The notes: generated by a model not told the origin, from the sequence alone. Shown: positions 1 to 10,382, counted from the stretch's first letter. The stretch is 64,000 nt of DNA from Bacillus massiliglaciei (GCF_900098925.1 NZ_LT622360.1:573136-637135), one strand, 5' to 3'. Translations and numbers: made by a program.

Positions 1-241
1 TCCCGCATGCACAGACATACCGTCTGCGTTTGTAGAATAAATCCGTCTTCCTCTCAAACCACTTTAAGTGCTTAACCTTTTGGATCCGGTAGTCGTGAAC
101 ACGGGAGGTGGGAGCTCCGCAGTCAGGGCACTGCTGGAGGCTGCGTTCCATCTCCACATATACCCTCATCGTTTCCTCCACCTGCTCTACTTTTAAAATG
201 GTAACCCCTTTTAAACCGGGAATATTCATGGTAAAATTCAT
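1..241 (-). CDS. ISL3-family transposase, N-terminal part (cut by window edge)
   Basis: Reading the minus strand from an ATG at 241-239 gives 80 uninterrupted codons to the window edge. The product starts MNFTMNIPGLKGVTILKVE and contains a CPDCG motif followed about 40 residues later by a CACG motif. This four-cysteine zinc ribbon is the N-terminal DNA-binding module of ISL3 transposases; the DDE catalytic domain would lie beyond position 1. Family identity rests on this pattern and on the terminus at 360. No frameshift is seen in the visible part, but whether the complete gene is intact cannot be told. Confidence 0.85.
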   Translation of the reverse strand, partial: MNFTMNIPGLKGVTILKVEQVEETMRVYVEMERSLQQCPDCGAPTSRVHDYRIQKVKHLKWFERKTDLFYKRRRYVCACG

Positions 242-328
242 GTGCACGCAACTCCATTCTCTACTTGTTTCTAGGCAACTCAAGTATAAAAGAATTGGAT
301 GTTTGCGTGCATTTTTTATGCAAACAAT

Positions 329-360
329 TGTATGGATACCCCAACAAATAGTATAGAGCC
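329..360 (-). repeat. Terminal inverted repeat of the ISL3 element
   Basis: Read on the minus strand from 360 inward, the sequence begins GGCTCTATACTATTTG and continues into a GGGGTATCC block. This fits the roughly 20-35 base ISL3 terminal repeats that begin GGCTCT or GGGTCT. The matching copy must be in the sequence before this window. Confidence 0.65.
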
Positions 361-567
361 TAAAAATTGGATGAAACAGGTTGGGAAAGGGAAGTCTCGG
401 ATAAGGGAAGTGTATAGGGGAGAGACAAAAAATATAAAAGTGCTGAGTAATACATTCAGATAATAGAATTTTTTAGCTTTTGGCAGGAATAAGAAATCAT
501 TTCTTATACAGGCGGTCAAGGTGAGGTTTTTTATTAGAAAAGCTGACGGGGAACGTTATTTGCAGAG

Positions 568-596
568 TTGTAATTCTAAGTAAAATATGATAAATT
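568..596 (+). promoter_or_regulatory. Candidate sigma-A promoter of helD
   Basis: TTGTAA (568-573) and TAAATT (591-596) are separated by 17 bases, about 110 bases upstream of the helD start. A perfect 12-base inverted repeat begins immediately after the -10 box. Confidence 0.4.
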
Positions 597-638
597 AGGA
601 TATAAACTGTTTTTTTTACAAAAAATAGTTTATATCCT
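597..638 (+). promoter_or_regulatory. Inverted repeat in the helD leader
   Basis: AGGATATAAACT (597-608) and its exact reverse complement (627-638) flank an 18-base T- then A-rich loop. Weaker complementarity continues outward (ATGATAAATT against AAATTATATCAT). It lies at the predicted transcription start of helD, so it may be an operator or a 5' stabilising hairpin. It does not look like an intrinsic terminator because no T-run follows it. Together with the IS end it accounts for most of the 345-base gap 361-705; I see nothing else there. Confidence 0.45.
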
Positions 639-705
639 CTGCTAAATTATATCATGAAATTGTTTTCTGGTCAAGTTCTTATTTTTATTTGAGGAGTGCT
701 GTTAA

Positions 706-3039
706 ATGAAGAAAGAGATTCAGGCAGAACAAGAGCACCTGAATAAAGTAATAGAAACCATCAGTAGCCAAATCAACAGGTTAGAAGCAGAAACTTCCCA
801 GCAAAAAAAAGAAGTTGTGACGATCCGCAGGCATTTTTGGGATGACCTTAAGGTTAATATGGATACTTTTGATGATTACCTAGAAACACTGATTGGCTTA
901 AGGCAGCAGGCACAAGCTCTCTCTGTAAGCCAGAGCAGCCATAGACAGGCCTCTAAGAAGCTGTCTGCACTCAGCCGTATGAAAAATGCGCCTTATTTCG
1001 GAAGGATTGATTTTACGGAATCGGGGACTATGGAGACAGATAAAATGTATATCGGGATTTCGACGCTCACTGATAAAAGCGGAGAGAACTTCCTGATTTA
1101 TGATTGGCGAGCGCCGATATCAAGTGTGTATTATGATTACTCTCCCGGTCCTGCGGAATATTCTACACCAGGAGGCGTCATTTACGGCAAATTGGAAGAG
1201 AAGTGGCAATATATTATTCGCGAAGGTATTCTTGAATCAATGTTCGATACCAGAATTACCATTGGAGATGAAATTTTACAAGAGGTACTGGGCAAAGGCA
1301 CGGACAAACATATGCACAGCATTGTTGCAACTATCCAGCAGGAGCAAAACAGGATCATTCGGCATGATCGCAAGCGTCTGCTCATCGTACAGGGGGCAGC
1401 TGGCAGCGGCAAGACATCTGCGGCTCTTCAGCGAGTAGCGTATTTACTCTACAAACATCGAGAAAGTCTGACGGCAGATCAAATCATTCTATTTTCTCCT
1501 AATTCAATGTTTAATAGCTATGTATCGAATGTGCTGCCTGAGCTTGGTGAAGAGAATATGCAGCAGGTTACTTTTCAGGAATATTTAGAGTATCGTTTAA
1601 GTCCTTTCTTTGAAGTGGAAAGTCCGTATGAGCAATTAGAGTTTTTGTTAACGGCCGACCGGGATTCCTTTTATAGCATTCGGTCAGCAAGTATTCGGTT
1701 TAAGGCATCAAAAAGCTTCTTCGAGGCAGTCCAAACATACAGACAATTTCTCGAAGGAAACGGGATGATATTTAAGGGGATAAAGTATCGCGGTGAAACA
1801 TTGATATCAGACCAAATGATTTCGGAACGATTTTATGGAAGGGACACTTCACAGCGTTTTTCTAATAGGATTACTAAGCTGAAAGAATGGTTACATAAAG
1901 TGCTGGATGAAACGGAAAAGATCGAGCTGACAAAACCGTGGGTTCAGGAGGAAATGGAACTGCTCAGCAAAGACGATTATCAAAAGGTTTACTCCCGGTT
2001 AGAGAAGAAACGCGGTAGTGACGACTCTTTCGATGATTACGAAAGAGAGACAAAAATGCTTGCTCGCATGATTGTCCGCAAAAAGCTGAAACCACTGCGG
2101 AAACGGGTCAGAGCGCTTCGTTTTATTGATATAAAGGGGATTTACAAGCAGTTTTTTGAAGAGAAAATGCAGGAAAAACTATGGGACGGCAATGAAAAGC
2201 CAGAGAACTGGGATGAAATTTGTTATTTCACGCAAAAAAGGCTGGAGGAACAGAAACTTTATTATGAAGATGCTGCCCCATTTTTGCTGTTAAAAGAGTT
2301 AATCGAGGGATTTCAAACAAATACATCTATCAAACATGTACTTGTGGACGAAGGACAAGATTACTCTCCTTTTCAGTTCGAGTTTTTGAAAAGATTGTTT
2401 CCAAGAGCAAAGATGACTGTACTGGGAGACTTTAACCAGGCCATTTTTGCTCATTCAAGTGAACTGGCTGATTTTCAGACTCTTGCTGATTTATACGGTA
2501 CAGAGGAGACGGAGAATATAATCTTAAACCGCAGCTACAGGTCCACCAAGCAGATCATTGAGTTTACGCGGCAGTTAATTCCTGAAGGAGAACGGATTAT
2601 AGCTTTTGAACGAGAGGGAGCAAAACCGGTTATAACAGAAGTGTCTGATCATGATGCACTAAATCGTAAAATCCTTTCTAAAATCGAGTACTTACGAAGC
2701 CGTTACTATAAAACCATTGCAATCATATGCAAGTCTGCAACGGAAAGTTTGCATGTCTATAATACGCTGAGTAAGCTGACGGACTTAAAACTGGTTAAGA
2801 ATGGTAAGAATGAATATGAACAGGGATTAATTGTTATACCGGCTTATTTGGCAAAAGGCATTGAATTTGATGCAGTCATCATTTTTGATGCATCCGCCGC
2901 GGTGTATGGAGATGATGATCTGCGCAGATTATTTTATACCGCATGCACGAGAGCCATGCATGAATTGCATATTTATTATGTTGGAGAACCCAGCCTATTT
3001 TTGTGTGAAGTCTCCCCGAATCATTTCCAGGTACAATAA
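706..3039 (+). CDS. helD: HelD-like superfamily 1 helicase / RNA polymerase recycling ATPase
   Basis: The 777-residue product has the HelD (YvgS) architecture: an N-terminal coiled coil (about residues 1-75), a UvrD-like ATPase with Walker A GAAGSGKT near residue 230, the Walker B region VLVDEGQDYS near residue 545, and a late SF1 motif FYTACTRA near residue 742. HelD binds core RNA polymerase, inserting its coiled coil and a second arm into the channels, and uses ATP to strip stalled polymerase from nucleic acid. GAGGAGTG lies 6-7 bases before the ATG. B. subtilis carries helD elsewhere on its chromosome, so its place next to rqcH and an IS end is a local rearrangement. It is a single-gene unit closed by a strong terminator. 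Confidence 0.9.
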   Translation: MKKEIQAEQEHLNKVIETISSQINRLEAETSQQKKEVVTIRRHFWDDLKVNMDTFDDYLETLIGLRQQAQALSVSQSSHRQASKKLSALSRMKNAPYFGRIDFTESGTMETDKMYIGISTLTDKSGENFLIYDWRAPISSVYYDYSPGPAEYSTPGGVIYGKLEEKWQYIIREGILESMFDTRITIGDEILQEVLGKGTDKHMHSIVATIQQEQNRIIRHDRKRLLIVQGAAGSGKTSAALQRVAYLLYKHRESLTADQIILFSPNSMFNSYVSNVLPELGEENMQQVTFQEYLEYRLSPFFEVESPYEQLEFLLTADRDSFYSIRSASIRFKASKSFFEAVQTYRQFLEGNGMIFKGIKYRGETLISDQMISERFYGRDTSQRFSNRITKLKEWLHKVLDETEKIELTKPWVQEEMELLSKDDYQKVYSRLEKKRGSDDSFDDYERETKMLARMIVRKKLKPLRKRVRALRFIDIKGIYKQFFEEKMQEKLWDGNEKPENWDEICYFTQKRLEEQKLYYEDAAPFLLLKELIEGFQTNTSIKHVLVDEGQDYSPFQFEFLKRLFPRAKMTVLGDFNQAIFAHSSELADFQTLADLYGTEETENIILNRSYRSTKQIIEFTRQLIPEGERIIAFEREGAKPVITEVSDHDALNRKILSKIEYLRSRYYKTIAIICKSATESLHVYNTLSKLTDLKLVKNGKNEYEQGLIVIPAYLAKGIEFDAVIIFDASAAVYGDDDLRRLFYTACTRAMHELHIYYVGEPSLFLCEVSPNHFQVQ

Positions 3040-3094
3040 TGATGAATACATTCCGAGAGTAATATTTCTAAAAAGAAACGAGGACAAAAATAAA

Positions 3095-3138
3095 AACCAT
3101 CACAATTTCTTTAAGGAGAAATTGTGATGGTTTTTTTT
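3095..3138 (+). terminator. Intrinsic terminator of helD, probably bidirectional
   Basis: A perfect 16-base stem (3095-3110 with 3117-3132), loop TTAAGG, followed by eight Ts. On the minus strand the same stem is followed by GGTTTTTATTTTTG, so it probably also ends the convergent rqcH transcript. Confidence 0.93.
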
Positions 3139-3242
3139 GCTTACATCGATTGGTTCCTGTTTTGATCTTGCTCGGAGCCTCAAGTTTTCCTCAGGCTGGA
3201 TGTTCCCGAGGGTCCCAAACAGCTCAATTATTCAAGTATTTT

Positions 3243-4955
3243 TCACTGATTCATCATCTGAATGACTTTATCAGCATCTGGAGTTACATAAACTGTTTGC
3301 TGCTGCTCGTAAATAACAAATCCAGGTTTAGCACCGCTAGGTTTTTTTACATTTCGCACTTTTGTGAAGTCTACCGGTACAGAACTCGAGTTTTTCGCTT
3401 TGCTGAAATAGGCTGCAAGGACTGCAGCTTCCTTAATTGTATTCTCGCTGGGTTTTTCATTCCTGATGACAACATGTGAGCCGGGGATATCTTTTGTATG
3501 CAGCCATATTTCATCCCGCCGTGCAAATTTATTTGTTAAATAATCATTTTGTTTATTATTTTTCCCCACAAAGATCAGATCTCCGTCAGTTGAATAATAG
3601 GTTTCCAGCTGGGGCTTTGCGTTTGCTGGTTTTTTCATACCCTTTTTTTGCCGTTTCTTAATATATCCTTCTTCCTGAAGTTCTTCTCTCATTTCTTCGA
3701 TATCTTTAGGAGAAGCGGATTGTATTTGCTGCTGCAATGTTTCGAAATAGGCAAGTTCTTCTTTTGAAATCTCAATTTGCTCTTTTACAGCCCCGACAGC
3801 ATTCTTTGCTTTTTGATAACGGGAAAAATACTTTTGGGCATTTTCTGAAGGCGTTTTTAAAGGGTTAAGAGAGATGGTCACCTGGGCCTGATTGGGATCA
3901 TAATAATTAAAAACAGTGATTTCTTTCATGCCTTTTTTCATCAGATGCATGTTAGCAGTCAGCAGTTCGCCGTACAATTGAAATGTATCACTCTGTTCAC
4001 TGTACTCAAGTGTTTCTTCCAATTTTCGGAGCTTTTTGACCTGCTTGTCGATTTCATTGGATATAAGCCGCTCCAAATCGTGTGCTTGCTGTTTCACACG
4101 TTCGCGGTGTGCTTTGCCATAATAAAACCGATCCAGCATTTCGCTGAGCGAAGAAAAGTTTCGTTTCTCGCCCTTAATATGTGTTAAATCCAACATATAG
4201 AATACTTCTTTGTTTTCATTCGTAATAATTGTTGGCCTGTACTCTTGATTCGTGATAGCTTGTATCATTTCCATGAAAGCTTCCGGCAGCGTTTCGCTGT
4301 TTGCCAGTCCGGAACGGTACACGGCTTCTTTGGCTGCAAGAGGAGAAACACCGGCAAAATGCTGAACAAGCTGGCGGTCAAGTTTTCCGGAATTGAAATC
4401 AATTTGCTTCAAAATATCTTCTTTTGAAGCGGACAGGGGATTCAGTTTTTGCTGTTCTGGAGGAGCTATATATTCCTGTCCCGGTAATATGGCTCTGTAG
4501 CTGTTAACCGCATAAGAGATATGCTTGATGCTGTCTAAAATCAAATTGCGTTCAGGATCCAGCAGAATTATATTGCTATGTCTTCCCATTATCTCAATGA
4601 TCAGTCTTTTTTGGCTTACGTCCCCAATATCATTCCGGCCTTTAATATCTAATGTAACTATCCGGTCGAGCCCGGTTTGCCGGATATCTTCAATAGTATA
4701 CCCTTCCAGGTGTTTGCGGAGAAGCATACAAAACATAGGAGCTTCTTTCGGATTTTCATAATTCTCTCCGGTCAGCTGGATACGTGAATAACTAGGGTGT
4801 GCTGAAAGCAGCAGTTTATGATTTTTGCCTTTTGCCCGCACCACTAGAATGATTTCGTTTTTGTAGGGCTGCTGAACTTTGTTGATTCTGCCCCCTATTA
4901 ATAATGAAGCGATTTCTTCAGTCATCGCTCTTGTAAATAATCCGTCAAATGACAT
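3243..4955 (-). CDS. rqcH: RqcH, ribosome-associated quality control NFACT protein
   Basis: The product has 570 residues and begins [15 protein letters not shown], the NFACT-N signature. RqcH (formerly YloA, once called fibronectin-binding) binds stalled 50S subunits and recruits alanyl-tRNA to add C-terminal poly-alanine tails, marking the chain for degradation. The residues needed for tailing, Asp97 and Arg98, are present (GLDRIV). A coiled-coil middle (about 290-430) leads to the C-terminal NFACT-R domain with [18 protein letters not shown] near residue 475-495. It is transcribed toward helD and away from the pump gene, from the promoter at 5063-5091. Length and synteny agree with B. subtilis. 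Confidence 0.95.
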   Translation of the reverse strand: MSFDGLFTRAMTEEIASLLIGGRINKVQQPYKNEIILVVRAKGKNHKLLLSAHPSYSRIQLTGENYENPKEAPMFCMLLRKHLEGYTIEDIRQTGLDRIVTLDIKGRNDIGDVSQKRLIIEIMGRHSNIILLDPERNLILDSIKHISYAVNSYRAILPGQEYIAPPEQQKLNPLSASKEDILKQIDFNSGKLDRQLVQHFAGVSPLAAKEAVYRSGLANSETLPEAFMEMIQAITNQEYRPTIITNENKEVFYMLDLTHIKGEKRNFSSLSEMLDRFYYGKAHRERVKQQAHDLERLISNEIDKQVKKLRKLEETLEYSEQSDTFQLYGELLTANMHLMKKGMKEITVFNYYDPNQAQVTISLNPLKTPSENAQKYFSRYQKAKNAVGAVKEQIEISKEELAYFETLQQQIQSASPKDIEEMREELQEEGYIKKRQKKGMKKPANAKPQLETYYSTDGDLIFVGKNNKQNDYLTNKFARRDEIWLHTKDIPGSHVVIRNEKPSENTIKEAAVLAAYFSKAKNSSSVPVDFTKVRNVKKPSGAKPGFVIYEQQQTVYVTPDADKVIQMMNQ

Positions 4956-5062
4956 GTAGGTATCTTCCTTTTCGTAGATTCATAAATTATAAGGCCTTAT
5001 CTTCCGGCACTGTATCAGCTAGCTTCAAAACCTTCGCTTTTAAGCTTTTGCTATCCTTTTTA

Positions 5063-5091
5063 ATTATAGCATGATTCAGGACAAGTCTGAA
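5063..5091 (-). promoter_or_regulatory. Sigma-A promoter of rqcH
   Basis: On the minus strand TTCAGA (5091-5086) is followed after exactly 17 bases by a perfect TATAAT (5068-5063), about 110 bases upstream of the rqcH ATG. Confidence 0.7.
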
Positions 5092-5240
5092 TAAACATGG
5101 ATTGAGAGATTGTTGCAAAAGCCTGCCGCTTTTGGGATTCGGGACAGCTGCTTCAATAATTCAAATATAATCTTTGCCAATCCACCTCTGGAATATGGAA
5201 GGCAGTTCACTTTAGCAGAAAAGAAGGTGTGTGATATTAA

Positions 5241-7919
5241 ATGAAGTTTAGGGAAATGAAAGTGGAAGAAATGGAGTCTGCGCTAAAGACAAGCTTTAAG
5301 AGCGGCTTAAGTGGAAACGAAGCAAAAGGGCGGCAAAAGGAGTTTGGTCTGAATGAGCTCAAAGAAGGAGAAAAGCAGTCGGTGCTCCTTTTGTTTTTTG
5401 CCCAGTTCAAAGATTTTATGGTGCTGATTCTTCTTGCTGCCACACTTGTCTCTGGTCTGATGGGAGAATATATTGATGCCATCGCTATTATGGCCATTAT
5501 TTTTTTAAACGGCCTTCTCGGTTTTTATCAGGAAAGGAAGGCGGAAAAGTCGCTGGAGGCCTTAAAGGATATGGCGGCCCCGCAAGTCTTTGTTTTGAGG
5601 GACGGGGAATGGAAGAGGATTGCTTCCAAAGAACTGGTCAAGGGAGATGTCATAAAGTTTTCTAATGGGGACAGGATTGGTGCTGATGTCCGGATCATTG
5701 AAGCTTCCAACCTTGAAATCGAGGAATCGGCACTGACAGGTGAATCTCTTCCCGCTATAAAACACAGTGATTCACTGTCTTCTGAAGCAGATGGGATCGG
5801 CGATCAGGAAAATATGGCTTTTATGGGGACGATGGTAACAAGAGGAAGCGGAAAAGGAGCAGTCATTGCCATTGGGATGGATACAGCGATGGGGAAAATT
5901 GCGGACTTACTTCAAACAGCGGAGTCATCCACGACTCCTTTGCAGCATAAGTTAGAGCAGCTGGGACGAATTTTAATTATCACGGCACTGTTTTTAACCT
6001 TGATCGTTGTGCTTACAGGTATTATTCAGGGCCATGATTTATTTACAATGTTTTTGTCGGGAGTTTCGCTTGCGGTAGCAGCGATTCCTGAAGGCCTGCC
6101 GGCCATTGTAACTGTAGCTCTATCACTGGGCGTGCAGAAAATGATTAAGCAAAAGGCTATTGTCAGAAAGCTCCCGGCTGTTGAGACTTTAGGTTGTGCT
6201 TCCGTCATTTGTTCTGACAAAACCGGTACACTAACACAAAACAAGATGACCGTTACAAAATTATGGAGCGGGGGGAAAACGTGGGATGTCAGCGGGATTG
6301 GATACCAGCCAACAGGAGAGTTTTCCTTGAACGGACAACCCGTTCAGGCGGGTCAAGAAAAACCGCTCATGCAGTTATTAACATTTGGTATGCTTTGCAA
6401 TAATGCTGAACTGACTGTTCAAAACAAACAATATGTACTGAATGGAGATCCGACTGAAGGAGCGCTGCTGGTGGCAGCCATGAAGGCAGGCATGGAAAAA
6501 GAGACGTTGCTGAACCAATTCCAGATCGTCAAAGAGTTTCCGTTTGATTCTACAAGAAAAATGATGAGTGTGATCATCAAAAATGAACAAGGCAAGCAAT
6601 TTGTGGTGACAAAAGGTGCGCCTGATGTCCTTATGGATGAGTGCAGTTCTATATACTGGGAAGGGAAAAGCACTCGGTTTGGAAGAGACTTGAAAATGAA
6701 TGTCCAGTCTGTCATTGACGGACTGGCATCCCAGGCGCTGCGGACAATTGCTGTAGCTTACAGGCCGATTTCAAATGGAAATGTTATCCTGCATGAGAGC
6801 GAAGCGGAAAAGGATTTAACGTTTATTGGTCTGCAGGGGATCATTGACCCTCCCCGTCCGGAAGTTAAGCTGGCGGTCAAAGAATGCAGGGATGCCGGCA
6901 TAAAAACTGTAATGATAACAGGAGATCACGTGACGACTGCTAAAGCGATTGCTAAGGAACTGGGGATTTTAAAAGAGCATTCTAAAGTTCTTGAAGGCAA
7001 ACATTTAAATAATATGAATGTCGAGGAGTTAGAAGATCTAGTAGATGATGTATCGGTATTTGCCCGTGTTTCGCCTGAACATAAGTTGAAAATTGTGAAG
7101 GCTCTGCAGAACAAAGGACATATTGTTGCCATGACAGGTGACGGCGTGAACGATGCACCGGCAATCAAATCGTCAGATATAGGCATCGCCATGGGGATTA
7201 CAGGGACAGACGTGGCGAAAGAAGCCTCTTCCCTTATTTTATTAGATGATAATTTTGCAACCATTAAGTCAGCTATAAAAGAAGGACGAAATATCTATGA
7301 CAATATTCGAAAATTTATCCGCTATCTGTTAGCATCAAATGTCGGTGAAATTCTGGTCATGTTCTTTGCAATGTTATGTGCACTTCCGCTTCCTCTGCTG
7401 CCCATTCAGATTTTATTCGTTAACCTTGTAACGGACGGGCTTCCGGCTATGGCGCTTGGGTTAGATGAAGCTGAAGGAGATGTGATGAAGCGGGGACCCC
7501 GCAATCCGAAAGAAGGAGTGTTTGCAAGAGGGCTTGGGTGGAAAATTATTTCACGGGGGTTTTTGATCGGCATCTCCACTTTGATAGCCTTCTTTGTAGT
7601 ATACAAGGCTAATCCGGATAACTTGGAGTACGCACAGACTGTCGCCTTTGCTACACTCGTGCTTGCCCAGCTGATTCATGTGTTCGACTGCCGGAGTGAA
7701 AAATCTATATTGGCAAGGAACCCTTTTGGAAATAAATTTTTAACAGGCGCAGTACTGTCATCTTTCGTCTTCCTGCTGGCTGTCATCTATTATGAACCTT
7801 TCCAGGTGATTTTCCAAGTGGTGCCGTTGACGTTAAAAGATTGGCTTCTGATTTTTGGCTTTGCTTCCGTCCCAACTTTTTTGCTGGCTGGTACCTTTTT
7901 AATAAGAAAAACGAATTAA
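5241..7919 (+). CDS. yloB: P-type (P2A) cation-transporting ATPase, calcium-pump type
   Basis: An 892-residue P2-type ATPase matching B. subtilis YloB in position and length. Visible motifs in order: TGES of the actuator domain near residue 167, PEGLPA in membrane segment M4 near residue 283 (calcium-site type), the phosphorylation motif DKTGT with Asp about 326, TGD in the P domain, and GDGVND near residue 634. About ten membrane segments flank these. B. subtilis YloB is described as a calcium pump of the vegetative cell and spore; the substrate here is inferred. A TATAAT at 5166-5171 lies upstream with no convincing -35 box. The 285-base gap before it otherwise holds only the rqcH promoter. 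Confidence 0.9.
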   Translation: MKFREMKVEEMESALKTSFKSGLSGNEAKGRQKEFGLNELKEGEKQSVLLLFFAQFKDFMVLILLAATLVSGLMGEYIDAIAIMAIIFLNGLLGFYQERKAEKSLEALKDMAAPQVFVLRDGEWKRIASKELVKGDVIKFSNGDRIGADVRIIEASNLEIEESALTGESLPAIKHSDSLSSEADGIGDQENMAFMGTMVTRGSGKGAVIAIGMDTAMGKIADLLQTAESSTTPLQHKLEQLGRILIITALFLTLIVVLTGIIQGHDLFTMFLSGVSLAVAAIPEGLPAIVTVALSLGVQKMIKQKAIVRKLPAVETLGCASVICSDKTGTLTQNKMTVTKLWSGGKTWDVSGIGYQPTGEFSLNGQPVQAGQEKPLMQLLTFGMLCNNAELTVQNKQYVLNGDPTEGALLVAAMKAGMEKETLLNQFQIVKEFPFDSTRKMMSVIIKNEQGKQFVVTKGAPDVLMDECSSIYWEGKSTRFGRDLKMNVQSVIDGLASQALRTIAVAYRPISNGNVILHESEAEKDLTFIGLQGIIDPPRPEVKLAVKECRDAGIKTVMITGDHVTTAKAIAKELGILKEHSKVLEGKHLNNMNVEELEDLVDDVSVFARVSPEHKLKIVKALQNKGHIVAMTGDGVNDAPAIKSSDIGIAMGITGTDVAKEASSLILLDDNFATIKSAIKEGRNIYDNIRKFIRYLLASNVGEILVMFFAMLCALPLPLLPIQILFVNLVTDGLPAMALGLDEAEGDVMKRGPRNPKEGVFARGLGWKIISRGFLIGISTLIAFFVVYKANPDNLEYAQTVAFATLVLAQLIHVFDCRSEKSILARNPFGNKFLTGAVLSSFVFLLAVIYYEPFQVIFQVVPLTLKDWLLIFGFASVPTFLLAGTFLIRKTN

Positions 7920-7937
7920 AATATGATATAATGCTTT

Positions 7938-7976
7938 AGGTAGTAGGGTTTGGCTCTATTACCTTTTTATTTTTTC
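7938..7976 (+). terminator. Intrinsic terminator after the P-type ATPase gene
   Basis: AGGTAGTAG (7938-7946) pairs with CTATTACCT (7956-7964) including one G-U, with a 9-base loop, followed by TTTTATTTTTT. Confidence 0.7.
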
Positions 7977-8073
7977 AGTACTGTGACATTCATTGATGTC
8001 TTATTTTCGGGCATCGGCAGAAGGATCGTTTATCGCCGATATGGCGGCTAAACCAGGGATAGGAAGTGAAGTC

Positions 8074-8949
8074 ATGGTTTCAAGTATGACTGGATACGGC
8101 AGAGGCAAAGCGGAAAGCAGCGGCATAAGCGCAGTGGTTGAAATTAAAACAGTTAATCATCGATTCTGTGAGTACCATATCCGCATGCCCCGCCAATTGA
8201 TGAGTTTAGAAGATAAAGTCAAGAAAACAGCGAACCAATACATACAAAGAGGCAGAGGCGAAATTTTTATCACGATTGAAGAGGATAAGCCTGCCTCAAA
8301 GCGCCTAAAAGTCGATTGGGATCTTGCAGATCAGTTCATAGGCCTTATGAAAGACGTTCAGGATAAATATCAGCTGTCTTCAGCTGTAACCATTCAGGAC
8401 ATGCTTCAAGTTGATTCTCTTTTGTCACTTGAGGATCGGCCTGCTGAAAATGAGGAATTGTCAGATTTGGTATTTGAGGCCTTGACACAGGCTTTGGAAG
8501 CATTAAAAGAAATGCGCCTCAAAGAAGGCAGTCAGCTATTGAAGGATTTGGAGAACCTGCTTCAGAAATTGATTCGTTCCGCACAAAAGGTAAAGAATTT
8601 CGCCCCGTTGGTCGTTAGGCAATATAAGGATCGGCTTGAACATAAAATCCGCGACTTATCGGATGGCCTGATAGACGATCAGAGGGCAGTGATGGAAGCT
8701 GCTATTTTTGCTGATAAATCAGATATAAATGAGGAACTTACCAGGCTTGAAAGCCATGCCGTCCAGTTTCAGGAGACATTGGCATTGGATGCTCCTGCCG
8801 GCAGAAAGCTCGATTTCCTCATCCAGGAAATGAACCGGGAAGTGAATACGATTGGAGCAAAAGCTAATTATTCCGATATCACCAAGGAAGTCGTGGAGAT
8901 GAAGAGCCTGCTGGAAAAGATGAAAGAACAGGTTCAAAATATTGAATGA
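8074..8949 (+). CDS. yloC: YicC/YloC family endoribonuclease
   Basis: The open frame extends upstream to 7993, but the ATG at 8074 has AGGAAGTG just before it and gives 291 residues beginning MVSSMTGYGRG, the conserved N-terminus and length of the family. YicC/YloC proteins are metal-dependent endoribonucleases acting in RNA turnover. The C-terminal part carries the conserved DFLIQEMNREVNTIGAK segment. It stands immediately upstream of remA and gmk, as in B. subtilis, and is probably cotranscribed with them. Confidence 0.92.
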   Translation: MVSSMTGYGRGKAESSGISAVVEIKTVNHRFCEYHIRMPRQLMSLEDKVKKTANQYIQRGRGEIFITIEEDKPASKRLKVDWDLADQFIGLMKDVQDKYQLSSAVTIQDMLQVDSLLSLEDRPAENEELSDLVFEALTQALEALKEMRLKEGSQLLKDLENLLQKLIRSAQKVKNFAPLVVRQYKDRLEHKIRDLSDGLIDDQRAVMEAAIFADKSDINEELTRLESHAVQFQETLALDAPAGRKLDFLIQEMNREVNTIGAKANYSDITKEVVEMKSLLEKMKEQVQNIE

Positions 8950-9004
8950 TTAGTTATATCAAGTTTGTCTTAAGGTGACAATAGATGATGGATGGAGGAC
9001 AAAG

Positions 9005-9890
<886 letters not shown>

Positions 9891-9892
9891 AT

Positions 9893-10099
9893 ATGTTATA
9901 TCCATCAATAGATTCACTATTGCAAAAAATCGACTCTAAATACTCGCTTGTTTCCGTTGCTGCAAAAAGAGCACGGGAAATGCAGCAAAAAAATGACTGC
10001 AAAATAGAAAAACCTGTTTCCCATAAGTCTGTAGGGCGTGCTCTTGAAGAAATTCACAGTGGTAAATTGGGATATGAAAATCAATACGAAGAAAAGTAA
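9893..10099 (+). CDS. rpoZ: RNA polymerase omega subunit
   Basis: A 68-residue omega subunit with the family core [21 protein letters not shown]. Omega clamps the beta-prime subunit and helps polymerase assembly. Its Shine-Dalgarno (GGAGGCTG) lies inside the end of gmk, so the two are translationally linked. The gene ends the unit; an exceptionally long hairpin terminator follows. Confidence 0.95.
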   Translation: MLYPSIDSLLQKIDSKYSLVSVAAKRAREMQQKNDCKIEKPVSHKSVGRALEEIHSGKLGYENQYEEK

Positions 10100-10118
10100 T
10101 CTAACAACTTGACCTCTT

Positions 10119-10197
10119 AGGTCTGATTTCCCTTCGGAGCCACTTTGTGCACTCGGACAAAGTGGCCCGTCGGGGATATCAGGCCTTTTGTTTTTTT
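10119..10197 (+). terminator. Very long hairpin with T-run after rpoZ (terminator, possible attenuator)
   Basis: Three stacked helices form one hairpin. The outer helix pairs 10119-10132 with 10073-side partner 10173-10186 (one mismatch, one G-U). CGG 10135-10137 pairs with CCG 10167-10169. The inner helix is a perfect 10-base stem, 10139-10148 with 10157-10166, around an 8-base loop. TTTTGTTTTTTT follows. A short alternative hairpin, GACCT (10111-10115) with AGGTC (10119-10123), would sequester the 5' arm. The rest of the 283-base gap to coaBC (10198-10382) holds no gene; a weak TTATGA-N16-TAATAT around 10264-10291 is the only promoter-like string. Confidence 0.85.
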
Positions 10198-10382
10198 GCT
10201 GCCTGCTTTTTGCGGATGTGTCATTTTTTTTATGACTATAACTGCATATGCTGTCAGTCAGCTAATTATGACAGGAATAGCAAAGGATAATATAAACCAA
10301 GCAGACGGGGACCAGGGCTTATTTAATGAAATTTAGATTGGGTTCCTTCATAATAAGATTAAAAATGTTAGGGGAAATGGGC

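Larger units (their letters stand above)
1..360 (-). mobile_element. ISL3-family insertion sequence, one end (rest outside window)
   Basis: The first 360 bases read on the minus strand as the start of an ISL3-type element: an outer terminus, a leader of about 120 bases and the beginning of the transposase. The outer end, read inward on the minus strand from 360, begins GGCTCT, the usual ISL3 start. The eight bases just outside (361-368, taaaaatt) would be the AT-rich target duplication typical of the family, but the partner copy lies outside the window, so this cannot be confirmed. Confidence 0.8.

Noticed and set aside
108-356. An 82-codon plus-strand frame in the IS end
   Set aside because: It is the antisense of the transposase N-terminus, which shows the conserved zinc ribbon.
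7993-8073. A longer yloC starting at 7993
   Set aside because: The extra 27 residues do not resemble the family, and the ATG at 8074 has a good Shine-Dalgarno and the conserved N-terminus.
10145-10336. A 63-codon open frame between rpoZ and coaBC
   Set aside because: It runs through the long terminator hairpin and T-run, has no ribosome binding site, and shows no family features.
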